Of a stretch of 35,490 nt of DNA, positions 1-9,430 are shown piece by piece (position 1 is the first letter of the stretch; every line of letters begins with the position of its first letter). This stretch comes from Parabacteroides sp. GTDB taxonomy: Bacteria; Bacteroidota; Bacteroidia; Bacteroidales; Tannerellaceae. The stretch is taken from assembly GCA_022775005.1 (NCBI GenBank), contig JALFJR010000080.1:1-35490 (forward strand), given 5' to 3'. Below the pieces are notes generated by a model. The model saw only the letters and a list, made by a program, of their open reading frames with translations, was not told the origin of the DNA and did no database searches. The position numbers and the translations under genes were made by a program.

Positions 1-2018
1 TATCCTCTTCTTTCAGCCCTACAGGAGATCAACCGGAGGCAATCGCAGCCTTGTCGGAAGGGATCAAGCAGGGCATACCTTACCAAACCCTGCTGGGTGT
101 CACTGGATCGGGAAAGACCTTCACGATTGCCAATGTCATCCAGCAGGTGCAGCGGCCTACGTTGATCTTGAGTCATAACAAGACCTTGGCCGCCCAACTC
201 TACAGTGAGTTCAAAGCCTTTTTCCCTAACAATGCTGTGGAGTATTTTGTCTCCTATTATGACTATTACCAGCCTGAGGCCTACCTGCCCCAAACGGACA
301 CATACATCGAGAAGGATTTAGCGATCAATGAGGAGATTGATAAATTGCGGCTGCGTGCGACCGCCTCCTTGTTGTCTGGACGAAAAGATGTAATTGTCGT
401 TTCATCGGTCTCCTGTCTTTACGGTATGGCAGATCCTTCCGCTTTTGCCTCCAAGGTGACCCACATTGAACGGGGTATGCGGATAGATAGAGACGAGTTG
501 CTGCGCCGTTTTGTGGATGCGCTCTACATCAACAACAAATTAGATTTCAACCGAGGTTGTTTTCGGGCAAATGGTGACACCGTAGATATTTTCCCAGCAA
601 TCGAGACATTTGAGGAATTGGCCTATCGTATTGAGTTTTGGGATGATGAGGTGGATCGCATATCTTCGTTCGATCCTACTACAGGCGAGGAATTTGCAGA
701 ACAAGAGGAGTTAAACATTTACCCCACCAACCTATTCGTAACTACTCAGGAACGTATTAACCAAGCAATCAGTCAGATCGACGTTGATTTAGGTACGCAA
801 GTCGATTATCTGAAAGAGATAGGCAAGCCGTATGAAGCCAAACGGCTGTATGAACGAGTCACTTTCGATTTGGAAATGATCAGGGAATTGGGCCATTGCT
901 CCGGCATTGAGAATTACTCCCGCTATTTTGACGGACGAGCAGCCGGCGATCGTCCCTTCTGTCTGTTAGACTACTTTCCTAAAGATTTTCTGTTGGTTGT
1001 AGATGAGAGTCACGTGACTATTCCGCAGATCCGAGCGATGTATGGAGGTGACTATGCCCGCAAAAAGAACTTGGTGGATTATGGCTTCCGACTGCCTGCC
1101 GCCATGGATAACCGCCCCTTGACTTTTGAGGAATTTGAGTCAATGACTCCTTTGGCTATTTATGTAAGCGCGACTCCTGCAGACTTTGAGTTGGCCAAAA
1201 GTGAAGGAGTGGTAGTAGAACAAGTCATTCGTCCAACCGGCTTATTAGACCCACTAATTGAGGTGCGTCCCTCCTTGAATCAGATTGATGATCTACTGGA
1301 AGAGATTACTCAACGAGCTGAACGTGACGAGCGTGTCTTAGTGACAACACTCACCAAACGTATGGCAGAGGAATTAACCCAATATCTGACTCGCATGGGA
1401 GTACGGTGTAATTACATCCATAGCGATGTTGATACCTTAGAACGGGTACAAATCATGGATGACCTACGCAAAGGACTATTCGATGTATTAGTAGGAGTTA
1501 ACCTGTTACGCGAGGGATTAGATCTACCCGAGGTTTCGTTAGTCGCCATCTTGGATGCAGACAAGGAGGGCTTTCTTCGTTCACACCGCTCTTTGACTCA
1601 AACGGCAGGTCGTGCGGCCCGCAACGTCAATGGAAAGGTCATCTTCTATGCAGACAAGATTACCGACAGTATGCGCCTCACCATGGAGGAGACCAATCGA
1701 CGTAGAGAAAAGCAAATGGCATACAATGAGACTCATGGCATCACCCCCAAGCAGGTGATGAAAAACAGCGTATCCCTATTGGCTGAGAAGCAGCAAGCGG
1801 CAGAACCGTATGCGTATGTTGAGCCGGAATGTAGCCAAGTAGCTGATCCGATTGTGCAATACATGACAAAGGCACAATTAGAGAAGACCATTGAGCGCAC
1901 TCGCAAACAGATGACCGAGGCAGCCAAGAAATTGGAATTTATCGAGGCTGCCCAATACCGAGACGAACTGATCAAACTGGAGGATTTATTAAAAAACAAA
2001 CAAATAGAATCAAGATGA
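1..2018 (+). CDS. uvrB: UvrABC system protein B, 5' end outside window
   Basis: UvrB is the damage-verifying helicase-like subunit of nucleotide excision repair in the cytoplasm; it is loaded on DNA by UvrA and recruits UvrC. The frame is open from base 3, and the residues before the TTG at 51 (SSFSPTGDQPEAIAA) match the normal UvrB N-terminus, so the true start lies a few codons upstream and 51 is not the start. Visible are the Walker A motif GVTGSGKT, the YYDYYQPEAYLP region of the DNA-clamping beta-hairpin, the DESH Walker B box, helicase motifs ending in QTAGRAARN, and a C-terminal UVR motif (KKLEFIEAAQYRDELIKLE) that binds UvrC. About 670 residues are present, the usual family length. 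The stop overlaps the next ATG (ATGA, 2015-2018), so the two genes are probably co-transcribed. Confidence 0.98.
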   Translation, partial: SSSFSPTGDQPEAIAALSEGIKQGIPYQTLLGVTGSGKTFTIANVIQQVQRPTLILSHNKTLAAQLYSEFKAFFPNNAVEYFVSYYDYYQPEAYLPQTDTYIEKDLAINEEIDKLRLRATASLLSGRKDVIVVSSVSCLYGMADPSAFASKVTHIERGMRIDRDELLRRFVDALYINNKLDFNRGCFRANGDTVDIFPAIETFEELAYRIEFWDDEVDRISSFDPTTGEEFAEQEELNIYPTNLFVTTQERINQAISQIDVDLGTQVDYLKEIGKPYEAKRLYERVTFDLEMIRELGHCSGIENYSRYFDGRAAGDRPFCLLDYFPKDFLLVVDESHVTIPQIRAMYGGDYARKKNLVDYGFRLPAAMDNRPLTFEEFESMTPLAIYVSATPADFELAKSEGVVVEQVIRPTGLLDPLIEVRPSLNQIDDLLEEITQRAERDERVLVTTLTKRMAEELTQYLTRMGVRCNYIHSDVDTLERVQIMDDLRKGLFDVLVGVNLLREGLDLPEVSLVAILDADKEGFLRSHRSLTQTAGRAARNVNGKVIFYADKITDSMRLTMEETNRRREKQMAYNETHGITPKQVMKNSVSLLAEKQQAAEPYAYVEPECSQVADPIVQYMTKAQLEKTIERTRKQMTEAAKKLEFIEAAQYRDELIKLEDLLKNKQIESR

Positions 2019-2875
2019 AACAGACCGCAAAATGGTTGGGTATATGCCTCATGCTTCTTTGGGCAATCGCCTTAAATGCCCAACAAACCAAACGGATAGC
2101 CTATTACACCGCTGAGGACATAATTCTCTTCCAACGTTATATCGACACCATGCAGCCCAAGCGCACCCTGCCGATGAACGAGTTGATGATTCAAACAGCT
2201 CTCTTCTTTGAAGGCACTCCCTATGTAGCTTCTACCTTAGAGAAAGAACCCGAAGGATTAGTAGTCAATCTCAGGGAGTTGGATTGCACTACCTTTATGG
2301 AGACCGCATTGGCCCTCTGTCGCACTTTGAAAGGCGATCAACACACTTTCGAGGCCTATTGTGATAACTTGCAATACCTCCGTTATCGAAATGGAACTAT
2401 CACAGATTATACCGATCGCTTGCATTATATGGCAGATTGGTTCTATGAGAATGAGCAAAAAGGCATCGTGAAAGATATTGCCCAGTCCATCGGCGGGGAT
2501 ACCCTCTCACTCAACCTCTCTTTCATTTCCACCCATCCAGACAGCTACAAACAGCTGAAAGGACATCCAGAGTTAGTTCAGAAAATGGAAAAGAAAGAGC
2601 AAGAGATCAACCAACGCTCCCACTATTACCTGCCTAAAGCTAATATCAATGCCCTCTCCTATGGCATACAGAATGGAGACATACTCTGTTTCGCCACGAC
2701 AATCAAAGGATTGGATGTAACCCACGTAGCTTTGGCTTATTGGCAAGCCGGAGAATTACGCTTCATCCACGCCTCTTCGTCGGCAAAGAAGGTGATTGTT
2801 CAAAATAGTTCGTTGCAAAACTATGCCAACAACATTAAAAGTTGCAAGGGGCTATTAATAGCTCGTCCTTTATAA
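2015..2875 (+). CDS. Secreted DUF1460 (amidase-like, NlpC/P60-fold) protein
   Basis: This 286-residue protein has an N-terminal signal peptide (MKQT..., hydrophobic core around 8-20, likely cleavage after ALNA) and is therefore exported. The body matches the DUF1460 family, which has a papain/NlpC-P60-like fold and is thought to cut cell-wall peptides. The candidate catalytic cysteine is Cys91 in ELDCTTFMETAL, and the candidate histidine lies in DVTHVALAYW, with a further conserved-looking segment FIHASS. The family assignment is recognition from memory; the exact substrate is not known from the sequence. The start overlaps the uvrB stop by four bases, suggesting translational coupling, although a DNA-repair and an envelope gene have no obvious joint function. 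Confidence 0.85.
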   Translation: MKQTAKWLGICLMLLWAIALNAQQTKRIAYYTAEDIILFQRYIDTMQPKRTLPMNELMIQTALFFEGTPYVASTLEKEPEGLVVNLRELDCTTFMETALALCRTLKGDQHTFEAYCDNLQYLRYRNGTITDYTDRLHYMADWFYENEQKGIVKDIAQSIGGDTLSLNLSFISTHPDSYKQLKGHPELVQKMEKKEQEINQRSHYYLPKANINALSYGIQNGDILCFATTIKGLDVTHVALAYWQAGELRFIHASSSAKKVIVQNSSLQNYANNIKSCKGLLIARPL

Positions 2876-2968
2876 GCCAAAATAGCCATTTAGACCTCAC
2901 TTTTATCTGTTTTGCGCAAACAAAGCTAATTTTTTCTCAGATTGCATGATGTATAACTGAGAAAATTG

Positions 2969-2976
2969 TATATTTG
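2969..2976 (+). promoter_or_regulatory. Putative -7 element of crp/fnr-type gene
   Basis: TATATTTG matches the Bacteroidetes -7 consensus TAnnTTTG and ends about 30 bases before the GTG start at 3005. No convincing -33 TTTG was found at the usual distance. The preceding sequence from 2876 is AT-rich and contains no other gene. Confidence 0.6.
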
Positions 2977-3004
2977 TGCTCGATAAGTATGTTATAGAAC
3001 AGTC

Positions 3005-3706
3005 GTGGTTAAGCAATCAAGAGAAGAGGTCGATTTATCGGCCAGTATATCAGAGGTATGGAGGGTTTTGACCGACAAAGAGCGGGAAATCCTTCGGAAT
3101 AATTCAACGATCCAGCATTTCAAACGTAACGAGTTGATTTACTGTATTGGCGATGAACCAAAGGAAATGATGTGCTTATTAAAAGGAAAGGTAAAAATCT
3201 CGAAAGATGGCGTAGGTGGTAGAAGCCAAATCATCCGAATGATTAAGCCTGTTCAATATTTTGGCTATCGTGCTAGTTTTGCGCAAGAGAACTACCTAAC
3301 AAACGCTTCCGCCTTCGAGGCCTCTACAGTCTGTATGATCCCGATGACGGTCGTGACAAACCTTCTGATGAGCAATCCGAATTTGGCTATGTTCTTCATT
3401 CGTCAACTGTCAGTGGACTTAGGTGTGGCTGACGAACGTACGGTGAACTTAACACAAAAGCATATTCGCGGACGTTTGGCAGAATCTTTGTTGTTTTTAA
3501 AGGACAGCTACGGATTGGAGGAAGATGGAGCTACCTTAAGTATTTATTTGGCACGCGAGGATTTGGCCAACTTGTCAAATATGACAACTTCGAATGCCAT
3601 TCGCACTCTCTCCACTTTCGTGGCAGAGCGCATTATTGCGTTAGATGGTAGAAAAATCAAACTGATCGATGAAGATCGCTTACGCAAAATCAGTAAGATG
3701 GGATAA
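3005..3706 (+). CDS. Crp/Fnr family transcriptional regulator
   Basis: The 233-residue product has an N-terminal cyclic-nucleotide-binding-like beta-roll (about residues 20-130, including GDEPKEMMCLLKGKVKISK) and a C-terminal winged helix (about 165-225, LAREDLANLSNMTTSNAIRTLSTF as the helix-turn-helix). No Fnr-type cysteine cluster for an iron-sulfur centre is present; the only cysteines are scattered in the beta-roll. The ligand and targets cannot be told from the sequence. The GTG at 3005 is the only plausible start upstream of the conserved part, because an in-frame TAG stands close upstream. The gene is monocistronic: it has its own promoter-like box and is followed by a strong terminator. 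Confidence 0.9.
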   Translation: MVKQSREEVDLSASISEVWRVLTDKEREILRNNSTIQHFKRNELIYCIGDEPKEMMCLLKGKVKISKDGVGGRSQIIRMIKPVQYFGYRASFAQENYLTNASAFEASTVCMIPMTVVTNLLMSNPNLAMFFIRQLSVDLGVADERTVNLTQKHIRGRLAESLLFLKDSYGLEEDGATLSIYLAREDLANLSNMTTSNAIRTLSTFVAERIIALDGRKIKLIDEDRLRKISKMG

Positions 3707-3728
3707 GATCCCTTGCCTAAAAGATAAA

Positions 3729-3769
3729 AAAGCGTTCATGCTCTCCTGAAACATGAACGCTTTCTTTTT
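3729..3769. terminator. Bidirectional intrinsic terminator (crp/kdsA)
   Basis: A perfect 12-bp stem (AAAGCGTTCATG at 3729-3740 with CATGAACGCTTT at 3752-3763) encloses an 11-base loop. It has A residues on the left and TTTTT on the right, so it can end both converging transcripts. Confidence 0.9.
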
Positions 3770-4577
3770 ATGCTTTGATCGCCTCTCTGATACGAACCAA
3801 ACGAGTTAGTAACTCTTCCAAAAGATCCAACCGTAACATATTGGCTCCATCTGATTTAGCCGTAGCCGGATCCGAATGCGTCTCAATAAACAAACCATCC
3901 GCTCCTACAGCTATTGCTGCCTTCGCAATCGTACCGATTAAAGCAGGCAGACCACCTGTCACACCTGAAGTTTGATTAGGCTGTTGCAAAGAGTGCGTCA
4001 CGTCCATGACCACAGGTGCACTGGTTAATTGCTGCATCTGAGGAATACCTCGGAAATCAACTACCAAATCTGTATAGCCAAATGTTGTACCTCGCTCCGT
4101 AATCATCACTTGAGGATTACCCGCATCTCTAACCTTCTGCACGGCAAATTGCATCGCTGCCGGAGACAAGAATTGTCCCTTCTTAATATTGACTATCTTT
4201 CCAGTCTGTGCCGCCGCAACCAAAAGATCAGTCTGCCGACAAAGGAAAGCAGGGATCTGCAATACATCCACATACTCAGCAGCCATAGCCGCCTCATGCG
4301 TCTCATGAATATCCGTCACAGTAGGAATATGAAAGGTCTCTCCCACCTTACGCAGGATCTTCAAAGCCTTCTCATCGCCAATGCCGGTAAAAGAATCAAG
4401 CCGCGAACGGTTCGCCTTGCGATAGGAGCCTTTGAATACATACGGAATATGTAATTTCTCCGTGATCGTGACCACCTTCTCTGCAATACGCATTGCCATC
4501 TCCTCGCCCTCTATGGCACAAGGACCTGCCATTAAAAAGAAATTAGCTGTATTTGTTAAATCATTTATTGCCAACAT
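3768..4577 (-). CDS. kdsA: 3-deoxy-8-phosphooctulonate synthase
   Basis: KdsA condenses phosphoenolpyruvate with arabinose 5-phosphate to give KDO 8-phosphate, the first committed step of the inner-core sugar KDO in lipopolysaccharide, in the cytoplasm. The 269-residue length is normal. The N-terminal motif MAGPCAIE places a cysteine (Cys20) where metal-dependent KDO8P synthases carry their metal ligand; metal-independent enzymes have Asn there. The other expected ligands are visible in DVTHSLQQPN (His), FIETHSDP (Glu) and AKSDGANM (Asp). FKGSYRKANRSR is the substrate-binding loop. It lies 40 bases downstream of miaA on the same strand and is the last gene before the terminator. Confidence 0.97.
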   Translation of the reverse strand: MLAINDLTNTANFFLMAGPCAIEGEEMAMRIAEKVVTITEKLHIPYVFKGSYRKANRSRLDSFTGIGDEKALKILRKVGETFHIPTVTDIHETHEAAMAAEYVDVLQIPAFLCRQTDLLVAAAQTGKIVNIKKGQFLSPAAMQFAVQKVRDAGNPQVMITERGTTFGYTDLVVDFRGIPQMQQLTSAPVVMDVTHSLQQPNQTSGVTGGLPALIGTIAKAAIAVGADGLFIETHSDPATAKSDGANMLRLDLLEELLTRLVRIREAIKA

Positions 4578-4617
4578 ATTGAATCAAAATTATATAATGA
4601 CACACTAATCTATCGCC

Positions 4618-5532
4618 TTATCCCAACCAAGCCAGGATCTGATCCACTTTATCTGCCATCGGCAAGGTTGCATCCAACCAATGGATGGTACAGCCTCTGC
4701 GCTCCATACCCCTAAACCAGGTCATCTGCCGTTTCGCAAATTGATGGATAGCGATCTCCAACTGGCTGACCATCTCCTCGTAGGTTAACTGCCCTATTAT
4801 ATATAGGGTAAGGAATTTGTATTCCAATCCATAATAGATCAGATCCTCTGGAGCCACTCCATTGGATAGAATACGGCGAACCTCATCCACCATCCCCTCA
4901 TCCAAACGTGTACGCAATCGCTTAGATATCTTCTCTCGGCGAAGCTCCCGATCAATATCCACGCCCACAATCAAACTATTGAGCGGAGCATACTCTCGTA
5001 TTTCCGGTGCCTGCATGCAGTAGAACTCCTCGATCTCAATCGCCCGAATAGCCCGCTGCACCGAATCCACATCCGTCTTGTTATGCAACACCTTATACCC
5101 AGCCAATATAGACTCCAACTCTTGCAAGCTTTTTCCGCTCAAACGTTCACGCAAGGCAGGATTGGGAGGCACATCCAGTAATTTATACCCTCTCAACACG
5201 GCCTCAATATACAGCCCAGTACCGCCACAAAGGACGGGAAGTATGCCTAGCTCCCTCAAAGAGGTAAACACCCGAAAAAAATCATGTTGATATTCAAACA
5301 CATTGTATTTATAGCCCGGATCGCAAATGTCGATCAAGTGATAGGGAATCAGTTTCCCATCCACCTCATAATCCGCCAAGTCTTTCCCGGTTCCGATGTC
5401 CATTCCCCGATAAAGCTGACGAGAATCGGCACTAATGATCTCCGTATCCAAACGTGCAGCCAAGGTCGCCGCTAAAGAAGTCTTACCGGAAGCTGTAGGC
5501 CCTAATATCGTAATCAGTTCGTAGTTGTTCAT
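4618..5532 (-). CDS. miaA: tRNA dimethylallyltransferase
   Basis: MiaA adds a dimethylallyl group from DMAPP to A37 of tRNAs reading UNN codons. The 304-residue protein starts with the P-loop GPTASGKT (11-18), followed by the DSRQLYRGMDIGTGK tRNA/DMAPP-binding segment. Later it has GGTGLYIEAVLRG and the C-terminal FAKRQMTWFRG motif, all characteristic of the family. It is 30 bases downstream of the DUF2007 gene and 40 bases upstream of kdsA, so the three probably form one operon. A weak promoter-like CGAACTTA (reverse TAAGTTCG, one mismatch to TAnnTTTG) lies just upstream but is not called. Confidence 0.97.
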   Translation of the reverse strand: MNNYELITILGPTASGKTSLAATLAARLDTEIISADSRQLYRGMDIGTGKDLADYEVDGKLIPYHLIDICDPGYKYNVFEYQHDFFRVFTSLRELGILPVLCGGTGLYIEAVLRGYKLLDVPPNPALRERLSGKSLQELESILAGYKVLHNKTDVDSVQRAIRAIEIEEFYCMQAPEIREYAPLNSLIVGVDIDRELRREKISKRLRTRLDEGMVDEVRRILSNGVAPEDLIYYGLEYKFLTLYIIGQLTYEEMVSQLEIAIHQFAKRQMTWFRGMERRGCTIHWLDATLPMADKVDQILAWLG

Positions 5533-5562
5533 ACCGCGAACTTACATATTTTGTAGCGTTTC

Positions 5563-5781
5563 TCAATAGCCTAAATAGGGAAATGCTTGACGCAAACATT
5601 GCAAAGCCTGCGCATAATCCGCCTCATCAACCTCCACCTCTACCTGAAAACCTGGTGTATTGAGCACTGTCGCCATTGCCCCATTTTTTTGCGTCGCAGC
5701 GATTCCCTCGTTCTCTAACAAATCGCACAGCATCTGCGCCTGCATGATATTATCCAATATTGCTAAACGAACTGTTCCCAT
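5563..5781 (-). CDS. Small DUF2007-family protein
   Basis: A 72-residue protein beginning MGTVRLAILDN. Its alternating hydrophobic pattern with DNIMQAQMLCDLLENEGIAA followed by VEVEVDEADYAQALQCL is that of the DUF2007 'putative signal-transducing' family, a ferredoxin-like small domain of unknown role. The frame is open further upstream (ATG at 5847), but the start at 5781 is chosen because a strong AGGAGG (complement of 5790-5795) stands 8 bases before it and the extra residues look non-conserved. It is the first gene of the presumed operon with miaA and kdsA. Confidence 0.75.
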   Translation of the reverse strand: MGTVRLAILDNIMQAQMLCDLLENEGIAATQKNGAMATVLNTPGFQVEVEVDEADYAQALQCLRQAFPYLGY

Positions 5782-5789
5782 AAACTTTT

Positions 5790-5795
5790 CCTCCT
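5790..5795 (-). promoter_or_regulatory. Strong Shine-Dalgarno deciding the DUF2007 start
   Basis: AGGAGG on the minus strand, 8 bases before the ATG at 5781. Such a perfect site is uncommon in this window and supports the shorter start. Confidence 0.7.
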
Positions 5796-5878
5796 CTTTA
5801 TTATTATATATGTTAAAACGATAGTGAAGACAAAATTGTTGCGTCAATTACTAATTAATAAGCCTATGCTTATTGGAT

Positions 5879-5908
5879 AAAAAAAAGCCGCACCCCGAAG
5901 GATGCGGC
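5879..5908 (-). terminator. Intrinsic terminator of gapA
   Basis: On the minus strand a 9-bp GC-rich stem (GCCGCATCC / GGGTGCGGC, with one G-U pair) with a TTCG tetraloop is followed by eight T residues. It begins 30 bases after the gapA stop. Confidence 0.95.
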
Positions 5909-5937
5909 CCTATAAAATAATCTCAAACGTTTACTGA

Positions 5938-6972
<1,035 letters not shown>

Positions 6973-7050
6973 TTAATAATAAATTCGTTTATCTGATTCA
7001 GTCTCACAGGAGAAGCATTACAGCTTTCACCCCCCCGTTTTTCAACGCCG

Positions 7051-7058
7051 CAAATTTA
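7051..7058 (-). promoter_or_regulatory. Putative -7 element of gapA
   Basis: The minus strand reads TAAATTTG, a full match to TAnnTTTG, about 100 bases before the gapA ATG. The leader would contain a run of seven G residues (complement of the C run near 7030-7036). Confidence 0.65.
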
Positions 7059-7133
7059 CTTATGTTTTTTGGATTAGTCCGTATGTTGTATGAGGAAAAA
7101 ACATGCCCTATAACATAAATTAATTGTTGCTGC

Positions 7134-7529
7134 TTACCTTTTTTTAGGGAAAAGAAGGCGAGAAAACCATTTTCTTACTTTTTTGATTCCCCATGTCATA
7201 ATTAATGGCTGCGCCACTTCCCATGCGACAGGCAAAAGACTCTTCCCTATGGCCAAGAAGTCACCCCATCCCAAAGGCTGGGTCGTTGCGGCAGCTGTCG
7301 CTGTTCGATCAGCAGTAGCTTTAGCCTCCTGTTTCTTGTTTCCTCCGAGGAATAACAACGAAGAGAGGCCAGATAGCAACAAGCTACCTGCATGCGCTTG
7401 GATATAAGCACAGTCAGCATTCAATTTAATCTTGCGCAACTCACACTCCACGGTCACACGTTGTTTCTCATGAAGCAACCGTTCCAGCGGTGTCAGCGTC
7501 TGTGGCAGGTTCGTCGTTTGTTGTCTCAT
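7134..7529 (-). CDS. Unknown small protein of the YtxH/Holin-X cluster
   Basis: I do not recognise the family. From the ATG at 7529 the product has about 131 residues: a charged N-terminal helix (LERLLHEKQRVTVECELRKIKLNADCAYIQ), a short hydrophobic stretch (LLLSGLSSLLFLGG), an Ala/Thr-rich linker and a strongly basic C-terminus (IKKVRKWFSRLLFPKKR) that could bind membrane lipids or nucleic acid. The frame stays open to another ATG at 7571. The start at 7529 is preceded directly by AGAGG, and either start overlaps the 3' end of the preceding gene by at least 60 bases, so translation is probably coupled. It is the last gene of a three-gene unit whose other members are membrane-associated, which suggests an envelope role. 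Confidence 0.65.
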   Translation of the reverse strand: MRQQTTNLPQTLTPLERLLHEKQRVTVECELRKIKLNADCAYIQAHAGSLLLSGLSSLLFLGGNKKQEAKATADRTATAAATTQPLGWGDFLAIGKSLLPVAWEVAQPLIMTWGIKKVRKWFSRLLFPKKR

Positions 7530-7884
7530 TCCTCTTTTCGTCGTTAGATAGCAAGGTAGTGATGACCTCATTCAATACTTTTGTCGTAATAATCTCTCGA
7601 TTACGAATGATGAGTCCCATCAGCAGCAGATAGAGTACCGCCACTAATGCGAAGCCCGCACCCGTAAAGCCGATCCACTCTCCCAAGAAAAAGCCTAAAG
7701 CCAAGAAGATGAACAGGATCGCAAAAAAAGCGAGAAACAGAAGTACCAATCCATACGAGAGGACGGCGATCACTTTACCCGTCCGCTCGTATGTATTGAG
7801 TTTGAGGAGCTCCAATTTGAGTTCCACAAAGGCTGATACGTCCTCCCTCAGCTCTTGGATGATCTTATCCGGATCTTTCTCCAT
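7468..7884 (-). CDS. Holin-X-like (phage holin family) membrane protein
   Basis: A 138-residue protein with an amphipathic N-terminal helix (ELREDVSAFVELKLELLKLN), two long hydrophobic segments (about 37-70 and 74-92) and a hydrophilic acidic C-terminal tail. This layout matches the putative Actinobacterial Holin-X / phage holin family found in many non-phage genomes, often beside YtxH-type genes. There is no phage context here, so a lysis role is unlikely; an inner-membrane stress function is an inference. The start is 11 bases after the YtxH-like stop, and its 3' end overlaps the following gene. Confidence 0.75.
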   Translation of the reverse strand: MEKDPDKIIQELREDVSAFVELKLELLKLNTYERTGKVIAVLSYGLVLLFLAFFAILFIFLALGFFLGEWIGFTGAGFALVAVLYLLLMGLIIRNREIITTKVLNEVITTLLSNDEKRNETTNDEPATDADTAGTVAS

Positions 7885-7895
7885 AAATGCGGAGA

Positions 7896-8114
7896 TTATT
7901 CAGCAGCCGCCTCTGTGGCAGTCGCAGCCGCCTCTTTTCCCTCTTTGTACTTCGCCAAAGCAGAGTTGAAACCCTCTTTTACCTTGCCAACTACGCCGTT
8001 CAACTCTTCCAGCAATTGCTCTCTCTTGTCTGTAGCAGCCAAATAACCTACGGCCGCACCCACGGCTGCACCTACTACGAGGCCCAGCAATAACTTAGAA
8101 TCTACGCTTTTCAT
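7896..8114 (-). CDS. YtxH domain-containing protein
   Basis: A 72-residue protein with an N-terminal glycine/alanine-rich membrane segment (LLLGLVVGAAVGAAVGYLAA) followed by a charged helix and an alanine-rich tail (EAAATATEAAAE). This is the typical layout of YtxH-like general-stress proteins. It is the first gene of the three-gene minus-strand unit. No TAnnTTTG element was found in the 97 bases before it (8115-8211), so its promoter is unknown. Confidence 0.75.
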   Translation of the reverse strand: MKSVDSKLLLGLVVGAAVGAAVGYLAATDKREQLLEELNGVVGKVKEGFNSALAKYKEGKEAAATATEAAAE

Positions 8115-8211
8115 GATCGTTCCTGTTTTATAATTAGTAAATTGTATATGGATAACGTTTTTACTTCTTGGATAGTTTATCTGCGACTTCGTTTTTTATC
8201 GTTAAACATTG

Positions 8212-9063
8212 TTACGCCTTCACGACTTTGACCGCCACCCAATTATGGCGCTCCTTGTAACCCTCTACTCGTAAGCCGTTTCGCCGGCACTCCTCCTCGA
8301 TAATCGGGAGATCTTCCAGATAGAAACCACTCATGAAGAGTTGGCCACACGGCTGCAACGCTTCCGCATAATAGTGCATATCCTGCAACAAAATGTTGCG
8401 ATTGATATTGGCGAAAATCACCTCAAACGGGGCGAAAGCCGCAATACGTTCCGCACCGCCCAAGGCCACCTCAATCTCCTCCGTATGGTTGAGCCGGATA
8501 TTCTCCAAGGCATTCTCGTAAGCCCATTCATCGATATCGATAGCCACCACCTTCTTAGCCCCCTTCATACGAGCTAAGATGGCTAACACCGCCGTGCCAC
8601 ACCCCATGTCCAGCAATCGTTTCCCAACCAGCGACTCTTCAAGCATCCAACTGATCATCAGATAGGTTGTTTCGTGATTGCCTGTGCCAAAAGCCATCTT
8701 GGGATCAATAATAATCGTGTAAGCATAGCCCTCTTCTGGCTCATGGAAGGAGGCACGGATCAAGCAGTCGTTGCCGATACGGATCGGTTTGAAGTAATTC
8801 TTCTCCCACTCCTCATTCCAATCCCTGCTCTCCACCGGCGTGCAAACATAGTGAATCGTGGTCTCCTCCAAGGGGAAGGTAGCAAGGGTATCCTTCAAAA
8901 CGGCCTCATCAAACAGCTGATCGGAGATGTAGCCTTGCAGACCTTGCTCATCCTGCGTGAAACTCTCAAAACCAATCTCGCCCAACTCAGCCGCTAAGAC
9001 ATCGTTAAGAATCTCCGTCTCGATGGGAGATTGATAGGTGAAGCGAAGTTCGTAATAGTTCAT
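8212..9063 (-). CDS. prmA: Ribosomal protein L11 methyltransferase
   Basis: PrmA trimethylates lysines and the N-terminus of ribosomal protein L11 using S-adenosylmethionine. The 283-residue product has the N-terminal substrate-recognition domain (about 1-115). It is followed by MAFGTGNHETT, the SAM-binding LLDMGCGTAVLAILA, the acidic loop AIDIDEWA and the catalytic-region motif FANINRN. The frame is open to 9186, but translation from there would add about 41 residues not typical of the family. The ATG pair at 9066/9063 (MMNYYELRF) is the likely start and sits about 100 bases after a good promoter box. It follows the sulfur-relay genes but probably has its own promoter. Confidence 0.95.
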   Translation of the reverse strand: MNYYELRFTYQSPIETEILNDVLAAELGEIGFESFTQDEQGLQGYISDQLFDEAVLKDTLATFPLEETTIHYVCTPVESRDWNEEWEKNYFKPIRIGNDCLIRASFHEPEEGYAYTIIIDPKMAFGTGNHETTYLMISWMLEESLVGKRLLDMGCGTAVLAILARMKGAKKVVAIDIDEWAYENALENIRLNHTEEIEVALGGAERIAAFAPFEVIFANINRNILLQDMHYYAEALQPCGQLFMSGFYLEDLPIIEEECRRNGLRVEGYKERHNWVAVKVVKA

Positions 9064-9173
9064 CATTCGTTGTTTTTTAATAGGAGCAAAAACGGTGCCA
9101 ATCAAGCACAGAATAGCCTCACTTGCTTGAGCCTTCCACCGAGAGGCAGCCCATCTTCGCTGTGTTATTGGGA

Positions 9174-9181
9174 CAAAATTA
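9174..9181 (-). promoter_or_regulatory. Putative -7 element of prmA
   Basis: The minus strand reads TAATTTTG, matching TAnnTTTG. It lies just after the stop of the tusA-like gene and about 110 bases before prmA. Confidence 0.55.
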
Positions 9182-9191
9182 AACAAAAAAA

Positions 9192-9413
9192 CTATTTCTC
9201 AATGAGCACACGATAGGTTTTACCCTCCACATGTTCCACCGCCAAGACCTTAAAGCCCTGCTCTGACGCGCTGCGAGGCACATTATTCAACGGTTCGCCT
9301 TCACTCAATAACACCTCCAAGGTATCCCCCTTGGCCATCTGTGCCAATTTCAACTTCGTCCGTACGAAAGTCATCGGGCAATGCTCTTGCGTAATATCCA
9401 ATTGATGCTTCAT
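9192..9413 (-). CDS. TusA-family sulfurtransferase
   Basis: A 73-residue cytoplasmic sulfur carrier. The signature cysteine lies in EHCPMTFVRTKLKLAQM (Cys12); the more usual CPxP motif is here Cys-Pro-Met-Thr, so the second proline is missing. The rest (KGDTLEVLLSEGEP, VPRSASEQGFKVL) fits the TusA two-layer fold. TusA-type proteins pass a persulfide from a cysteine desulfurase or rhodanese to an acceptor. It is 17 bases downstream of a DsrE-like gene and in the same unit as a ThiF/MoeB-like enzyme, so it probably accepts or delivers sulfur within that relay. Confidence 0.88.
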   Translation of the reverse strand: MKHQLDITQEHCPMTFVRTKLKLAQMAKGDTLEVLLSEGEPLNNVPRSASEQGFKVLAVEHVEGKTYRVLIEK

Positions 9414-9430
9414 ACTGATCGTTTTTATGA

